Source of the DNA: Setaria digitata
Lineage: Eukaryota; Nematoda; Chromadorea; Rhabditida; Setariidae
Reading direction: 5' to 3'
DNA length: 64,000 bases
Assembly: GCA_003640385.1 (NCBI GenBank)
Contig: RCAB01000035.1
Span: forward strand, 62,001 to 126,000
The notes under the pieces: generated by a model
The model's input: only the letters and a program-made list of their open reading frames with translations
Told to the model about the DNA's origin: nothing
Database searches by the model: none
Position numbers and translations under genes: made by a program
Part shown: piece by piece, positions 1 through 12,800 of the stretch
How positions within the stretch are numbered: the first letter of the stretch is position 1
How the letters are laid out: each line of letters starts with the position of its first letter

Positions 1-1986
1 ATTATTTTCGGCAGGCCGAACAAACACTTTCAGTTACATGATAATGTCACTTCTCGGACAGTGAGTAAGCTTATCTTTATTAGACGAACACTATGCTAGC
101 ATGGCTACATGAGACGGACAGTAAGCATGGCTTTGAGATATTATAGAAATCTAAGTGATTTGCGATATATGATGCCTTCGAAACGTTTCACCACATCTAC
201 AAGCTTAAGATTGGGCAAACAAGGACTGCAAGTATGTTTCTATGGCTGCAATTCATAAACGTTTGAAGTATTCTAAGTTTTACTTAATAATTATAACAAT
301 AGCAATAGCCGTGATAATGATGGCATTAATAATACTAACAATAATAAAAGTGTTTTCAATTAATTGATAAAAAATAATAAATAGTAAATTATAATAAAAT
401 TTCGCACCTGTCCCTTCTCAGTTTCGCCCTTCTATTCAAGAAGCTGTAAATTTTTTAGAATAGGTAATCCTGATGGGTCAGGATTACCTATTAAGATAAC
501 AGGTAAATAAAGAAAGAAGTCTTCGAAGACTTTAATTTTCCTCGATGGTCATTGCCCTGATAGCATATCCCCATTTGATTTAATTTAATCGAGCCTTCTA
601 CTTTATCGCTTTGAGTAAACCAGCACTTCTTGTTACCTTTTTAATTCTAATGACGAATTTTAGGACAGTTAATATATTTGTAAAATTGACTGGATATGGT
701 ACTTTTATTATCAGTTTAATTAATTAATTTGAAGTAATCTTAGGCTCTGAAAGATTTGCATAATATCGGATTTATACACCGCGATGTAAAACCGCTTAAT
801 TTTTCCCTCGGATCAACACAGTCGACAAAACGACTTTTATTTTTATTTGATTTCGGCTTATCACGACAAATTTTTCTACCCGTACAAGGGACAAATGAAA
901 TGAAACTTCGAGAGCCAAGAAAAAAGGTCGCGCTATCCCACAAATGACACATGAGTGTAAAGGAATGAAACGATGAATGGTTCCAGTGAATTGTTTGAAA
1001 TTCGTATTCCTACTTAAAAGAATACACCTTTGTAGTATTAATTAAGACGGATCTAATCATTTTTTCCTTCTCACTCAAAGCAGTTTTTTAGGTAGCATTT
1101 AGAGGCACCGTTCGTTACTGTTCTCTTAACGTTCATCAGCACAAGGAACAAGGTCGGCATGATGATCTGATCTCACTTCTGTATACAGTCGTTGAGCTTA
1201 TTACTGGGGAACTACCATGGAGAGGGCTGAACCGACGTGAATCCGCTTCTATTAAAGCAAATTTACCCGACAGAAAACTTTTCAACGTAAATTTTCGTAA
1301 ATGTTTGAATTTCGCACTGTGTACTACTTTTATCACTTAATGATAGCAGTTCTTGTCACGTTGTCACGTCAGTCCTGAGACCGCGATTATGATGAAACAA
1401 ATACTGCACTGAAGACATAATATTAGTATTCTACAGATAAATAAGATTCACTCTTTTGTTCCGCACTTCCAAAATAACTGAAGAGAATTTCTGTGCTGCT
1501 GAAGAAATAATGAAGAAACATGAGATCCCTGATTGCTGCAGATTCAAACAAAAAAAAAGAAGGGAATCTGCAGCAGTCACTTTGCATCTCCGTTTCAAGA
1601 ATCACGAAAAAGAAAATCTTTCATTTGCAGCAGTGTCCCGGAAATTTCGGAACAATTTATTCGTATCTGAAAGGACTTGAATACAAGGATTTGCCGAGTT
1701 ATGAATTTATCGACAAAAAATTTGATGATACTTTACTAAGCAAAAAGTATGATTCGATGCAACATCTACACAGACGCGGTGTGACTCGTCTTGATTAACT
1801 TATAATTATCATTCTCGAGGTTTTCTCGACTTCAAAACTTTTTTTTTCAGCATCAAAGATGAATCGCCATTTGACTGGGAAAGTGGTGGACGTTATTTCG
1901 ATGATGTAGCTGGCAAAGTGATGACCAGAAGGAGTAAAAATCCAGACGAGCAAGTGGAAAGGGATTCAGTACATTATCCTGAATAG
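1..1986 (+). CDS. CK1/TTBK-family protein kinase, 3' part (5' end outside window)
   Basis: Serine/threonine kinase of the casein kinase 1 / tau-tubulin kinase type that is expanded in nematodes. Seen exons: 1-60, 147-231, 744-926, 1092-1286, 1631-1746 and 1851-1986; all joins keep frame (reading frame starts at base 2). The first exon holds the hinge strand (YMIMSLLGQ), then NLSDLR, the catalytic loop [11 protein letters not shown], the DFG motif (FDFGLSRQ), the activation segment [15 protein letters not shown], the QGRHDDL helix and the PW motif of the C-lobe (GELPWRGL). The model ends with the family signature [11 protein letters not shown] and a short tail. The N-lobe with the glycine loop and catalytic lysine lies left of the window. 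HRD and DFG are intact, so an active kinase is likely; the substrate is unknown. The last exon has an alternative (see 2055-2230). The family call is firm, the exact orthologue is not. Confidence 0.85.
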
Positions 1987-2054
1987 TTTTTCCTTTTTCT
2001 GATTGGCAATTTTTTGGATGATAAGGTTTCAAAACCTTCATCCGTTAAAAATAG

Positions 2055-2230
2055 ATTTGCAACTAGAATTCCGAGAAGGAACTTCAAGCTTGATGCAAAT
2101 TTTGCAGTCCTCAACAGTGAAAGAAGAAGCTCCATCAACAGAAGAAGGCCCAGCAACCGAAGGAAATGAATCAGAAATGTTTGGAATTGATAAAGAAAAT
2201 ACACTCGAAGATTTGCAAGAAATTAAATAA
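2055..2230 (+). CDS. Possible alternative last exon of the kinase
   Basis: An open frame rich in Glu, Ser and Thr that ends in LEDLQEIK and a TAA. If the last kinase exon is cut at 1933 (donor GTAAAA) and joined to an acceptor at 2053-2054 (AATAG), the frame continues without a break through this segment, replacing the tail that ends at 1986. The acidic low-complexity character resembles the C-terminal tails of nematode TTBK-like kinases, but the acceptor has little pyrimidine tract. It may be an alternative isoform or the 3' UTR. Confidence 0.3.
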
Positions 2231-3999
2231 AATTAATGTTTTAAAAGGAAAATGTTATAAGAGAAATTTCAACCAAACAAAAAAAGAGCATTCTACAGCA
2301 TGCCATATTCTACACAGAAGTTCACAATTTAGCAATGAAAGGTCAAACTATCCTGAAAATTCGACGACATTCATTTAAGACTTTCTTCCTACGGTAGCAG
2401 TTAGCAACATAATTTTTAGTAGAGTTGAAAAAGTAAAATGTTTATTAAATGGAACTGATCCTGAATGAGAAACGACGCTGAAGTTTTACCATGAAACAAT
2501 TGCCGCATACTTTTTTTTTTTTGAAATTTTTGAAAGGCTATGGATAAGAGAACAGACTAAATAAGCAATGAAAAACAGATGACTTTCGAGGAAAGAAATC
2601 TTCATATTACATTTAAAAAAAAAGAAAAGTGCTAATCTTCGAAAGGAAAATTTTATTCATACAAGTAATTGATTTGATAGGATAATGGTTAAGAGATAGC
2701 ATGTAGGTAGTATTTGTATTTGAGGTGACAGTAACAGTTGAAATCCATCTGATGCTCACTAAATTACTTGAATAGGCCGTTACATATGAATTTCATCAAT
2801 TCCCTTTTTTTTGATCAGTTTAATTTTGAAATGAGATTTGAATAGTTTGAGTTGCTTTTTTCTCAAACGGTTTCAAGCTTTGTACCATACAATTTTATAT
2901 AAAGAAATCAAGCATTTCTGATTAGAAACTGTAAAACTTGGGTGCAGAGCAATTCCTGAATTTTTTAAGATTAAATTTTATCAAAATAACTGAAATTACT
3001 TTCTCAATCATGCATTTCGTCAATTAGTATTTTGAAGCAGTATAAATTAAGATGAATAATTATGTGTTCATTACCATATCGACAGAGTCTCATCAGAAAA
3101 GCAGCATTCGGAGTTCTGGGATTCAGATAAACGAGAAGTTAAGATCAGGAGCTACCACCTCAGATAACTTGCACTGTCATTACAAAAACAATGGATTTGA
3201 ACAGATAGCTGCACGTAACACACGTAGCGTACATGCATGCTATCGGTTTGCACACTGAAGTAACTGATCAAGCAACCTTAACAACAGCAACAGCAATATC
3301 TGATGAAAATGACAAGGCAGAACGTCAATTTAGAGCATTAAATTCTTAAAATTCAACTTCGTGATGAGATTCGTTTCTGAAACATCGCCACATGAATTCT
3401 TTGCTAACTTCATCTATGTCGCGAATAACATTTCCACAATATTCTACGACAGTTGGAAGTCTCTACCAAAATGCTGCTGCTGAATGAAGGCTGAATCATG
3501 AACCGGAATCAAAATTAAGCAGGGTAATTATAGCAAGTACTCGTCCAAATAACGTGAATGCTACATTTTTTCAATAGAATATTAATTTAATTACCGAATA
3601 GTTTCATTTGAAGAAAACAACAGAAAGAAAAAGGAGAAAAATTGTCAACAGATCCAAAAGGATCAACAAAGTGATGGAATGGTGATTTCGCAATTTCACC
3701 AGTTCAGTCTTTCGACGAGAATGATAAGCTGATAGAGTACTGTGATAGTGATATATGAATGCATCCAGACAACGAATGCAGCGGTGAATTCCAACACTAA
3801 TTTATTACAAATTCTTTCGGAAATCAGAAAGAAAGCACCGTTACGCAACGAATAATGTGCTTTCTGTTTTCTACTTTATTTCTTAGCGGAAGACTAGTAG
3901 TCCTCCAGAAGCTAAAAGATTGTCCGTAAAAGACTCCGTCACTTCACGACAGATTCTGCTCCTCTCCCTTCAATGACTCGTCATCTTCCTTCTTTATAA
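2231..3999. other. Intergenic, no gene seen
   Basis: AT-rich sequence downstream of the kinase. Only short open frames without splice context or recognisable similarity occur (for example 3052-3258). No RNA gene or repeat family was recognised. Confidence 0.5.
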
Positions 4000-5020
4000 G
4001 CGAACTGTTCTTCACGAGCGGGATAGCGTGACACCACCTTCTTCCACCTCCATACTTCGGGAGTGAGGAAACGTGTAGTCGAAAGTTCGGAAGATTATGT
4101 GGATGTCACGTGTAGGTCGTCTTCTTTCCACATTTTCAAATATGAAAACAATGTGAAAAAGAGAAATCAGCATAACGAGTGGAACACAGACACGAGATGC
4201 ACACAACGAACACATAACTTATTTCTCGGCTTCGTCGCTTTCAGGAATGATAACGTGTAAACACACACGTACATCACGTGCGAGACTCTGCGGTGAGTGA
4301 CTCCGCTACTTTTGACGAGCACTGATTCATCACTAGCACGGGTCAACTCTGCCAATATCCATCCAAACGGTTCTTTGCAACACAGCGTGTCTGTGTGTGT
4401 ATGCGTGTGTATGTGTGTGTCTGTGGGTACGCGTGTGTCAGTCGCCTTAGCAACACACAAGACATGAGATCGATCGGAGAGCGGTTGCACCTCGCGTACG
4501 TCCGTGGGTGGAGGAGGTGTGGATGTCTGTCTGTCTGACACACGCACCTTACCAGCAGTGCGCCTCGGAATACAACGGCATTTGGAGAGGAAGAGGCACG
4601 CATGCACGCACACAGACACGCACGCCCACTCGAGATGAATCGCTCGCGTGTGCCGCAGCAGCAGTGGCAGCAGCGGAAAGAAGCACAGACGGAGTGTGAG
4701 ACGCTATGGGTGCGCACATTGTTTACAACTGCTCCTGCAGCGTGTATGTGTGTGTCTGTGAGTGTCTGTCACAGACTCGGGACATCTCACTAATCGATTA
4801 TTGATTACCTGTTAGAGTATCTCAGGTTGTAGTAGTCATCACCTGTTACTGTACCATTTCTACTCCGTCACGTCGCGGCACGTGTTCGCTAGCAGTGACT
4901 GCTAACTGGCAGTACTCGTTTAGCGTCGTCACATTCCTTCATCAGCTTTGATTATTCTTTCGGCGTTTGCTCATTTCTACAATGACTTTGTTCGAATTCG
5001 CAAACGTCACGTGTGGAACT
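4000..5020. promoter_or_regulatory. GC-richer regulatory-looking stretch with four CACGTG E-boxes
   Basis: This kilobase is clearly richer in G+C than its surroundings and carries palindromic CACGTG hexamers at 4107-4112, 4275-4280, 4879-4884 and 5008-5013, the first and last both as GTCACGTGT. CACGTG is the binding core of bHLH-leucine-zipper factors such as HLH-30/TFEB, MDL and MXL in worms. About 0.25 copies per kilobase would be expected by chance. It lies just upstream of the small membrane-protein candidate at 5116 and 1.9 kb upstream of the GW182 start codon, so it may be a promoter or enhancer of either. Function is inferred only. Confidence 0.4.
4384..4440. repeat. Imperfect (TG)n microsatellite
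   Basis: Alternating TG with scattered C and A interruptions. Related CA/TG-rich runs follow at about 4605-4625 and 4741-4772. These repeats create long spurious open frames on the - strand. Confidence 0.85.
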
Positions 5021-5115
5021 ACATAACGGTACTTGACTAGGACAATAGCTGGGGTGAAGGTCAAGTTAGAGATATTACTAGAAGCTGGTCAGATTTCTGT
5101 CCATTCACTGATTGT

Positions 5116-5379
5116 ATGGTGTTTATCAGTCACAACTTCACATTTCGTCACAGTTTTATTGATCACCGTAAATTTGTTGGCATAAAAATGGATGAAAATG
5201 CAAATGTATTTGAGATGATAACATCGTCCTATTTACATCTATTATCAATGGAGTCGAAATCTGCATTGGAGCAGAAATGGTATATCATTCGCCATATATG
5301 TATTACAGTCTACTGTGCAGTCGTCGCTCTGACACTGGTATCACTTCTGTTCTCTACTATATTATATATTCGAGAGTGA
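5116..5379 (+). CDS. Candidate small single-pass membrane protein (63-87 aa)
   Basis: I do not recognise this protein. The frame opens at ATG 5116 (87 codons) or, more plausibly, ATG 5188 (63 codons; begins MDENANVFEMI) and stops with TGA at 5377-5379. The second half is one strongly hydrophobic segment, about 26 residues from HICITVYC to TILYI, followed by a short charged end (RE), so it would be a tail-anchored or one-pass protein. The first half is polar with the run MESKSALEQKW. Codon use looks like that of the neighbouring genes. It could also be the last exon of a longer gene, because the region to the left is open to splicing. No known domain is visible. Confidence 0.4.
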   Translation: MVFISHNFTFRHSFIDHRKFVGIKMDENANVFEMITSSYLHLLSMESKSALEQKWYIIRHICITVYCAVVALTLVSLLFSTILYIRE

Positions 5380-6869
5380 CATACTTCAGGTTATCACCTT
5401 CCGCTATCAAAGTAGTGGAGCCAAATTGGCCGATGGATTAGTGTTTCACAAGTGTAACCACTCTCCCATTGTACGCTCACTGGGGTTGTAAGAAAACTGA
5501 AACATAAAAATAGTGAAACAGGGGAGAGAACACAATTCCCTTATTCTCTGGGGGGTTTTAAATCATTCTCAAAAAAAGTTACTGGTTGGTTGGTTTTTTG
5601 GATTCTGTGCATGTACAAGCAGATTGTAGCTAGAGGGGTGAGACTCAGTAAAGCCGTGCAAGAATTCATGACTGCGGGTAGTGGTCAGGGTTCCTGAATG
5701 CTGAAGTGTTCAATTAAATTGGAAATATCGAGGTAACTGAGAGTACACGAACGCAAGTGTGGAATAAACGGGCAGGGGAAATGGGTGGAATATATATAAC
5801 CAGAATGATAGGTAGAGATTTACATTATTCTGGAAGAGGTGAAGTTGGATAGCTGGGATGTATACAGTAGCTCCGGTTGAAATTCCCGAACTTCTTTACC
5901 ATTTTCTCTTGATATATTTAAATTGTGTCTCCAGATGTTATTCGTTATTTGACTTGATCTCTGGTAAAAAACAGTTTTCCCCAGTGTGTGATATCGATAT
6001 TACAATATTTTCCACGAGGAACATGGGGAAGGCTCCGGAGGGGAATTAGATAATTTAAACTTCCCAAAATTGTCCATCCTCGTCCATTGTCCTGATCCTG
6101 TCAGATTGAAGTTTCATTTCTGTATTTTCTTCGTAAACTTCGTATAAAATGAAAATATTTCAAGTATTACAATTTTGGTTCAGTTTTGTATTTTCCATCG
6201 TTATAGATAATTTTAATGTTCAGCTTGCGCAATTTATTCCTTTATCTTACCTTACTCCTAATTCATTTTACCTCATTAATACATTTGTAAATATAGTTTA
6301 TGCATTTGATTATGTTATGCCTTGCTGCATTATTTCTATTAATATTAACCGAATTAACTGGTGTTATTACTACTTAAGAGATCAAGTAAATTGACTAGGA
6401 AAAAATTTTTTTTAAGGTTTTTTTCTCCATATTTTTCTCCTCTTCATCTTTGTGAGATGGAAAGGTCACTAGAACTAACAGTAAAAAAAATTACAAATTA
6501 TTTTTCAAAATCATCCCATCAGGTTAGCAGAGAGGGTCGCTCTTTATAAGTGGAAAAATGTGCAGGTCCCATTCTATTGTGTATTTTTGTGAGCTTTATA
6601 TTTTTTGTAGGTACGCGTCAATTAAGAACACTTAAGTGAACCTGTTCTGTTTCTCTCCTTTGTGTAGCACTTATTGTTTTAATTCGTTCTGAACATTTGT
6701 TTCTGCGGTAGTTCAAGGGAGCGATATTCGTTTTGAACGTCATTTTCTGTTACTGAACTCTTAATTTTTTATTATTGGAAAATTAGCCTATCTGTAGGTT
6801 TAACAACTGGTTAATAAAGACAATTGCGTACGAACTTGAAGTGTAAAAGTCTCTCGGCAAGCTCAATAA
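5380..6869. other. Intergenic / 5' region of the GW182 gene, nothing else seen
   Basis: AT-rich with poly-T runs. An acceptor-like CTGTAG at about 6794-6799 lies about 70 bases before the GW182 start codon and could receive a leader or a 5' UTR exon. No other supported gene. Confidence 0.45.
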
Positions 6870-9800
6870 ATGTGGCCTGGTGGAAGTGGTGGCGGTGTTC
6901 GAAGCTCGAATGCTGCTGCAGCAATATCTACTGGGACATCCAGTGGTGCAAATGGAAATTCATCGACGGGTTCTGGCAGTGGTGCTGTGACGGGACCTCA
7001 GCCATCATTCAGTGGTCAGTTGAATTTTTCGTCTTCCAATGATTGCCAACGATTCATGAATCGCAGTCAATAAATACACTGAATTATGCGATCAGAACTA
7101 CTCCTCTTTGAACTGTTGCATAATATAACAAACATCACTAAATCAAGGCAATCTAGGTTGCTAATGAGAAACCTGACTAAATCAATTTTCTGATCCAGTT
7201 TATATGACTCAACCTATTGGTCGGGTTTTCGATAATATTGTGCTAAATACAAGAACTGAAGTGTAATGTTCTAGTGACGATATAAGTCATTTATTAGGTG
7301 TACGGGTAAATGATCAGCGTGGAAATACAGGGAATCAGCAACGATGGCTCGATCACCATCAAGCTCAACAGTGGAATGCACAAGCCGCACAGTGGGGACC
7401 GCATGTTGCCGGTGGTCCAAGTCCGCCTCATCCATGGCCGGTCGCAGCTGCGGCGCAGCAGGTAATCTATTTTAACTTCTTTCATAATTCGAAAATCTTG
7501 CTGTGTTCGATTTTTAATTGTAACTTATGCAGTAAATAAAAAATAAGCTTCAGCTATCAAATTTTATTTGGTACTGAATCGTCTTTATGTAGAGAATTTG
7601 CTGATAGCAGATAAAAGTAATTAATTACCCTCCACTTCGAATTCTGATCTGATTTTTAAGCGACCGCTTTACTGTTAGAGTTGCATTTAGTTGTAATCTC
7701 TGTTCCTAGCATCTTTTGATTTACCTTTTGCAGTGGCCAGGCGCACCGTCATCTAATTCGGGGACAGGTGTCTCTACATATGCTGAACACGCGAAGAAAA
7801 ATATGATTCCACGAGGTGGGCAAGGTCAGATTCAGGGACGGTATGATCAGCAACATCAGCAGTGGAACCAAGTAAAGGTGGATCAGGTGAGATTGAGACA
7901 GAGATTTTTTGGTTCCTCGAACTCTGCTTTTCATCCCAAAGAAAGACTCATTTGTTGCTATTTAATGTTTGTTGCAGCAGACTCCTTGGGATACGAGCAG
8001 CTTAGCAGGATTTAACAGTATGCATGGTGGCGTTGATACAAAATTATCAGCAGCTGAATGGGGATCTGTAGGAGCACCGAATACACGCTGGGCTCCTCGT
8101 AAACTTTTCATTTGTTGTTTAGAAATTTCTTATCTATCCCTCATTAGTTTTTTCTTTCTCTAAAGTCGTATTATTTGATATAGTTTTACCGGAAATGCGG
8201 CGGAATATGAGTAGCAGCAAATATGAAGGTACGATAGGATATATTGCAAGTAAAATTCTCATTATAATTAATCAGAGAGGTTCTAATTTTTGCTTTTAGC
8301 AGCTACTCAGTGGCCAGTACATGCTGCAGCCACATCAAGTGCTGCAAGTCCTGACTGGGCTACTGCTGCAGCAGTTGTGGCTGCAGCAGCAGCTGCACAT
8401 CATCGTCACGACGCAACATCAACACCTTGGACCAATGCTACGGTAGCACCTCATCCAGTGGCTACAGCGCTTCCGCCACAAGTTGGAGGTGCTTGGGGAC
8501 AAACTCCAGCTGTCGGTCAGCAAGCACCAGCTTCTGCATTACCAAATCTCAGTGAACAGGTTTATCCCAGCTACTTCTGTGACAAAACTTGCTTACATTT
8601 TAAAATTTCGATTTTATATCTGTAATTTCATTTATAAGTCGTTAACTCTTACTTTCCAAATCTTTTTTCTGTAACTTCTATTGTGTTTCCGGTATATGGT
8701 CACTAATTAGTCATTCATATGTCATTAATTAGTCTTATTTCCTGAGCGTTATTTAATTGAATTATCTAAAATTTCTTTGCAGTATGATCCAAATCCTCAA
8801 ACGCCTGGCCCATGGGTTGCGCCACAGCCGCAAGAAATGAATAATGATATGATGTGGCATGACCCAAATCCAAAGCAGAAGAAAGTACAGCGTGATACCG
8901 GTACTGCAATTTGGGGTGATCCATGCCAACAACCTATAGTAAGTTCCCCACGTTTGTGGTTTACGATACTTGCAATTATCAAGTCCTTAAAATTATTTCA
9001 TTGAGTTGACCTTATGCAAGAATTCTCTTCAGGAAATAAAGCGTTGGAAAGATGCTGAAGTTGATGATTATTCACATATACAAAGTGCAATGCCGAGTGG
9101 CGGTGATTGGAATATCATAGCTATATCGTCGAATGGTAGTACTGTTTGTACTGGTGTTAACGGTGCCATAAGTGGTGGTACTGGTACAGGGCATGCGACA
9201 AGTTCGTGCTGTTCGGCAACAGGAACGAATGTTTCAACTCCAACAACAACTGGTAATGGACCATGGCCAGACGGTAAGAGTGTACTTGAGCTGTTTTATG
9301 TTTCTGTTATATCTAAAAGTTTTCTGATATATTAAGGGTTTCATGACAAGTTTCTCTTTTTTCCTTGCCTGTCCAGTTTGTAACGTCATTGCCGATAACT
9401 CTGCTCTGTCCAGTTTTCACCTTTTTCCTCATTAAAATAAATATTTCTATAGGTTCCCATCCAGAACCTTCATCATCCGGACAGCAGGAACGATGGCAGC
9501 AGCAGCACACTGCTGCATGGAGCGAGAAGGTAATGTTTGTTTTTTAAGTATTTTCTCAGGAATTTCTTCGTTTGTTTGTTTTTTTTTCAATTCCTCCATC
9601 TTTTGAAAGTATATGATTTTCCAGCTCGATGATGTTGGTGATAACCATCATCCACCGAATCTGGTTAGTGTTTTATGGCATGAATTGTGTATTATTGTGT
9701 CTTTCCTTATGGAGACATGACATTATATCTTTCGGTATCATGTTTTAGCCAAATGAAGGATGGTTGTCATCATTTTCTCTACCTTTTGAAATTTTCGAGC

Positions 9801-12800
9801 TAGGAGGGATTTTAAATTTTGGTGTAAAGGAGAAGTTTTACATTGCTTTTTGCTTCCTCAGGTATCTGGATCAACTTCTGTGGGTGGTATTGGGATGCAT
9901 GGCTTAATGGATAATGCATTAATTCGGTCAGATATTGGTGGTAGTGGTATGGCAGGATCAGCACCTTACACTTCGCTTACACAACAGATTGCTGATCGGG
10001 TATAAGTTATTGTAATTTAACTCTTTGAAACATTGGTATATGTAAAAAGTGCTATAAAATGATAATAAAGATATTATTTGATCTATTTTCAAAAGATTAG
10101 CTGTCGTAGTTAAGTTGAAATCCGCAAAGTTTGGTAAATATTTTGCGAAGTTGATTTTGATAAAAATTTGTTATGGATTTAAATTAAAGATAAATTTCAA
10201 ATTATTTTCAGATCCGCATCGCGGTTAGTAAAGGCCTTATCGATGTTTCGATGCTAAATCGTCCTTTACCGCAGAGTGCTCTGGTTGTTTTAAATACCCT
10301 TCTTCAAAAATTTCCTAAACTTGAGCAAGCTCAGCAAGAATACCAACAAGTCATGCGCGCAATGAGCAGCCCGGCGCAGAAGGTACAGATATTTGCGTAT
10401 GAACTGATAGCTTACTCATTAAAGATAGTTTTGTTCATGTGCTTTTTATTTGTAACGATTGTAGCGATAAGTGTGACGTGTGAAAAAAAGGTGATGCGCT
10501 GAATTTTGTGGTCACAATTGCCGCGTTAAAATGTTATTGGTAGTCGAATTTAGGTAGAATCAGAACGTTTGGCAGTAGAAATAAGTGGTTTGCAGCATGA
10601 AATCATTCAGTTACGAAATTCAATGAATGAACAGTTATTGAAAGGTTAGAGGTGTACATTATGGACTTTTTCGTTTAAATTGTACGAAGATATTTGGTAA
10701 GTTGGAGATCCATACAGTGAAAATTTCTCTCACTATCTATGTTCGTAAGGAAAATACAATGTCGGTTTTGGAAATTTGAGTAGTTCGATATCAAGTCATT
10801 GCAGGATCACGTGGAAAAAAGCTCATTTTTTTTAGTTCGTTCAAATACTCTGATTAACGGCACTTTAGCGCTTCCACAGCAACAAGATGGACAAAGTCGT
10901 TTACAGCAATGGAAACAGGCCAATACAACGAGTACCCAAGATTGCAGCACTGACAAGGTCACTATTCTCTCTTAAGTTATCAGAGAAACATCTCATAAAC
11001 TCGAAGTGTCTGGCAGTATGACGAGTGCTATGTCTTCTTTTTTGGTGCATCCCATCCTTCCTTTATATGAGGCTAATTTTGTTACTTTTTACTTCACTAT
11101 GAGTTAGCAGTAAACTTTTGGTTTCGTTTTTTTGCAAATTTCTTTTTTAGATTCTGTTCAGCATGGTGTGATATTGATATTTCCAGATTTGTGGACCGTC
11201 ATCGGATCCGAATATTTCCAGTCTCATTGCTGGTACTCAAGTAATGTCATTAGATGAAAAAATTGACTGGAAAGCTGGTAGTCTAGATTGGTCTCCACCG
11301 CCTGCTGGAGCTGGAGACAAAGGTAAGGAAGGAACTGTTTTTATATATTTTATTTTCCGTTTCTAATCTTTTGTAATGGAATAACTCTACCATTAATTTT
11401 AGCATTGCTGGTTGTGATCAGTTAGTGCAACCGGTTTTTTTTCGGAGAAAGAATATTACTACAAACATATTTCCAGTGCACTAAGCTGATGTATTGACAG
11501 TAAAATTCATTTTAGCGCCTGATATTATCGATAAAGATGATCCAGCTTGCAATTCCGCTGAAAAGCAACATCAAGGAGCTTCGTCATCAACAAATCAGTC
11601 TGGTAATGGCACTCCAACACCGCAGCAGTCTCAAACACAAGCTCAGGCTGTACCAGTCGACGATGGGCCACAGGAATTTGTTCCGGGAAAGAAGTGGGAA
11701 TGGAGAGATCCCAATAAGGTAAATTTATTGCATTAATATTTTAAATAATTTTCTAATAAAAATCTGGAAGCCTAAAGATCGACCCATTTTCTTGCTATTA
11801 ATTTAAGAGTTAAGTTCGCTACATCCTTTTAAACTTATTTTCTCCAGTTCATAGGCATGATATTTAGGTAGCGGAAGATCCGAATGCAACTCCAGGCACT
11901 TGTAAACCGAATCCACTGCTCACAACGAGTTCAGCCGCTCAGCCCTTCTATTTATACGGTAATAATACTAATAGTAGCTCACCACAGGGTAATACCGCTA
12001 CCAGTGCGTCGAATGCTATAACGACAACGGCTAATTACTTAAATGATCCGCAAACTATTAACAGGGTTATTTTCAATACCAATTTTTTATTGCTTACCTT
12101 GATTTTTATTGTATTATGTGTTAGTATATTCTCTTGGTCTGCTGTGCATTTGGTAGTGAAATTAGTTGGTTTATCCAGTATTTCATCAAGTTTCTCAGTG
12201 CAGCAAAACAGCTGGTGGTCTTAGAATGTTCAGTAATTTTATCCTGATTTGTAAACCTCATATTTTTCGTTTGCTACTATAAACAAGAGAGGGTATTTGT
12301 AACCTACTTAATATCTCACAACGCTTATTTTATATCCTTCAATAGGACCTAACTGTTGTCTCAGCAACTGCATAGTTATGCCGCTGTGGTTGGATTTTGA
12401 GGGATTTTGATTTTGAACGAACCATTTTTTTCTCCATTTTTTTTTTAAATTTTTATTTTAGAGCCCAAGTGTTGGTTATCTAGGGTGGAATGGAGGTAAT
12501 GCTAACCCAGCTGCTTTTACTACAAGCGACATGTGGCCTACAACGGGAACAGGTAGCGCTGCTGTGCGTCAGTCACGAGTTGCATCTGGACCAACAGGAA
12601 TTGGACCATTTGGACATGCGGCAATCCGAAGTGGACCTGGAGGAACCGCTGGACCTGCTGCGGGGCCTTATCAGCGGTCTAATTTAAGCCCATTTGGTCT
12701 ACAACAACAACAGCATCAATGGGTTTTCGTGCAGTTACATGGAGTTGTTAGTTCTCGTTCATTTCTATTCATTTATATTTTCTTTCACTATTTTTTTATT

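Noticed and set aside
1456..1680. Open frame inside the kinase gene
   Set aside because: It falls in the intron between 1286 and 1631; joining those two exons directly restores the kinase C-lobe in frame (KLFNQCPGNF).
4167..4717. Long minus-strand open frames (up to 150 codons)
   Set aside because: They are read through CA/TG microsatellite DNA and give Thr-His and Cys-Val repeats; no domain or splice context.
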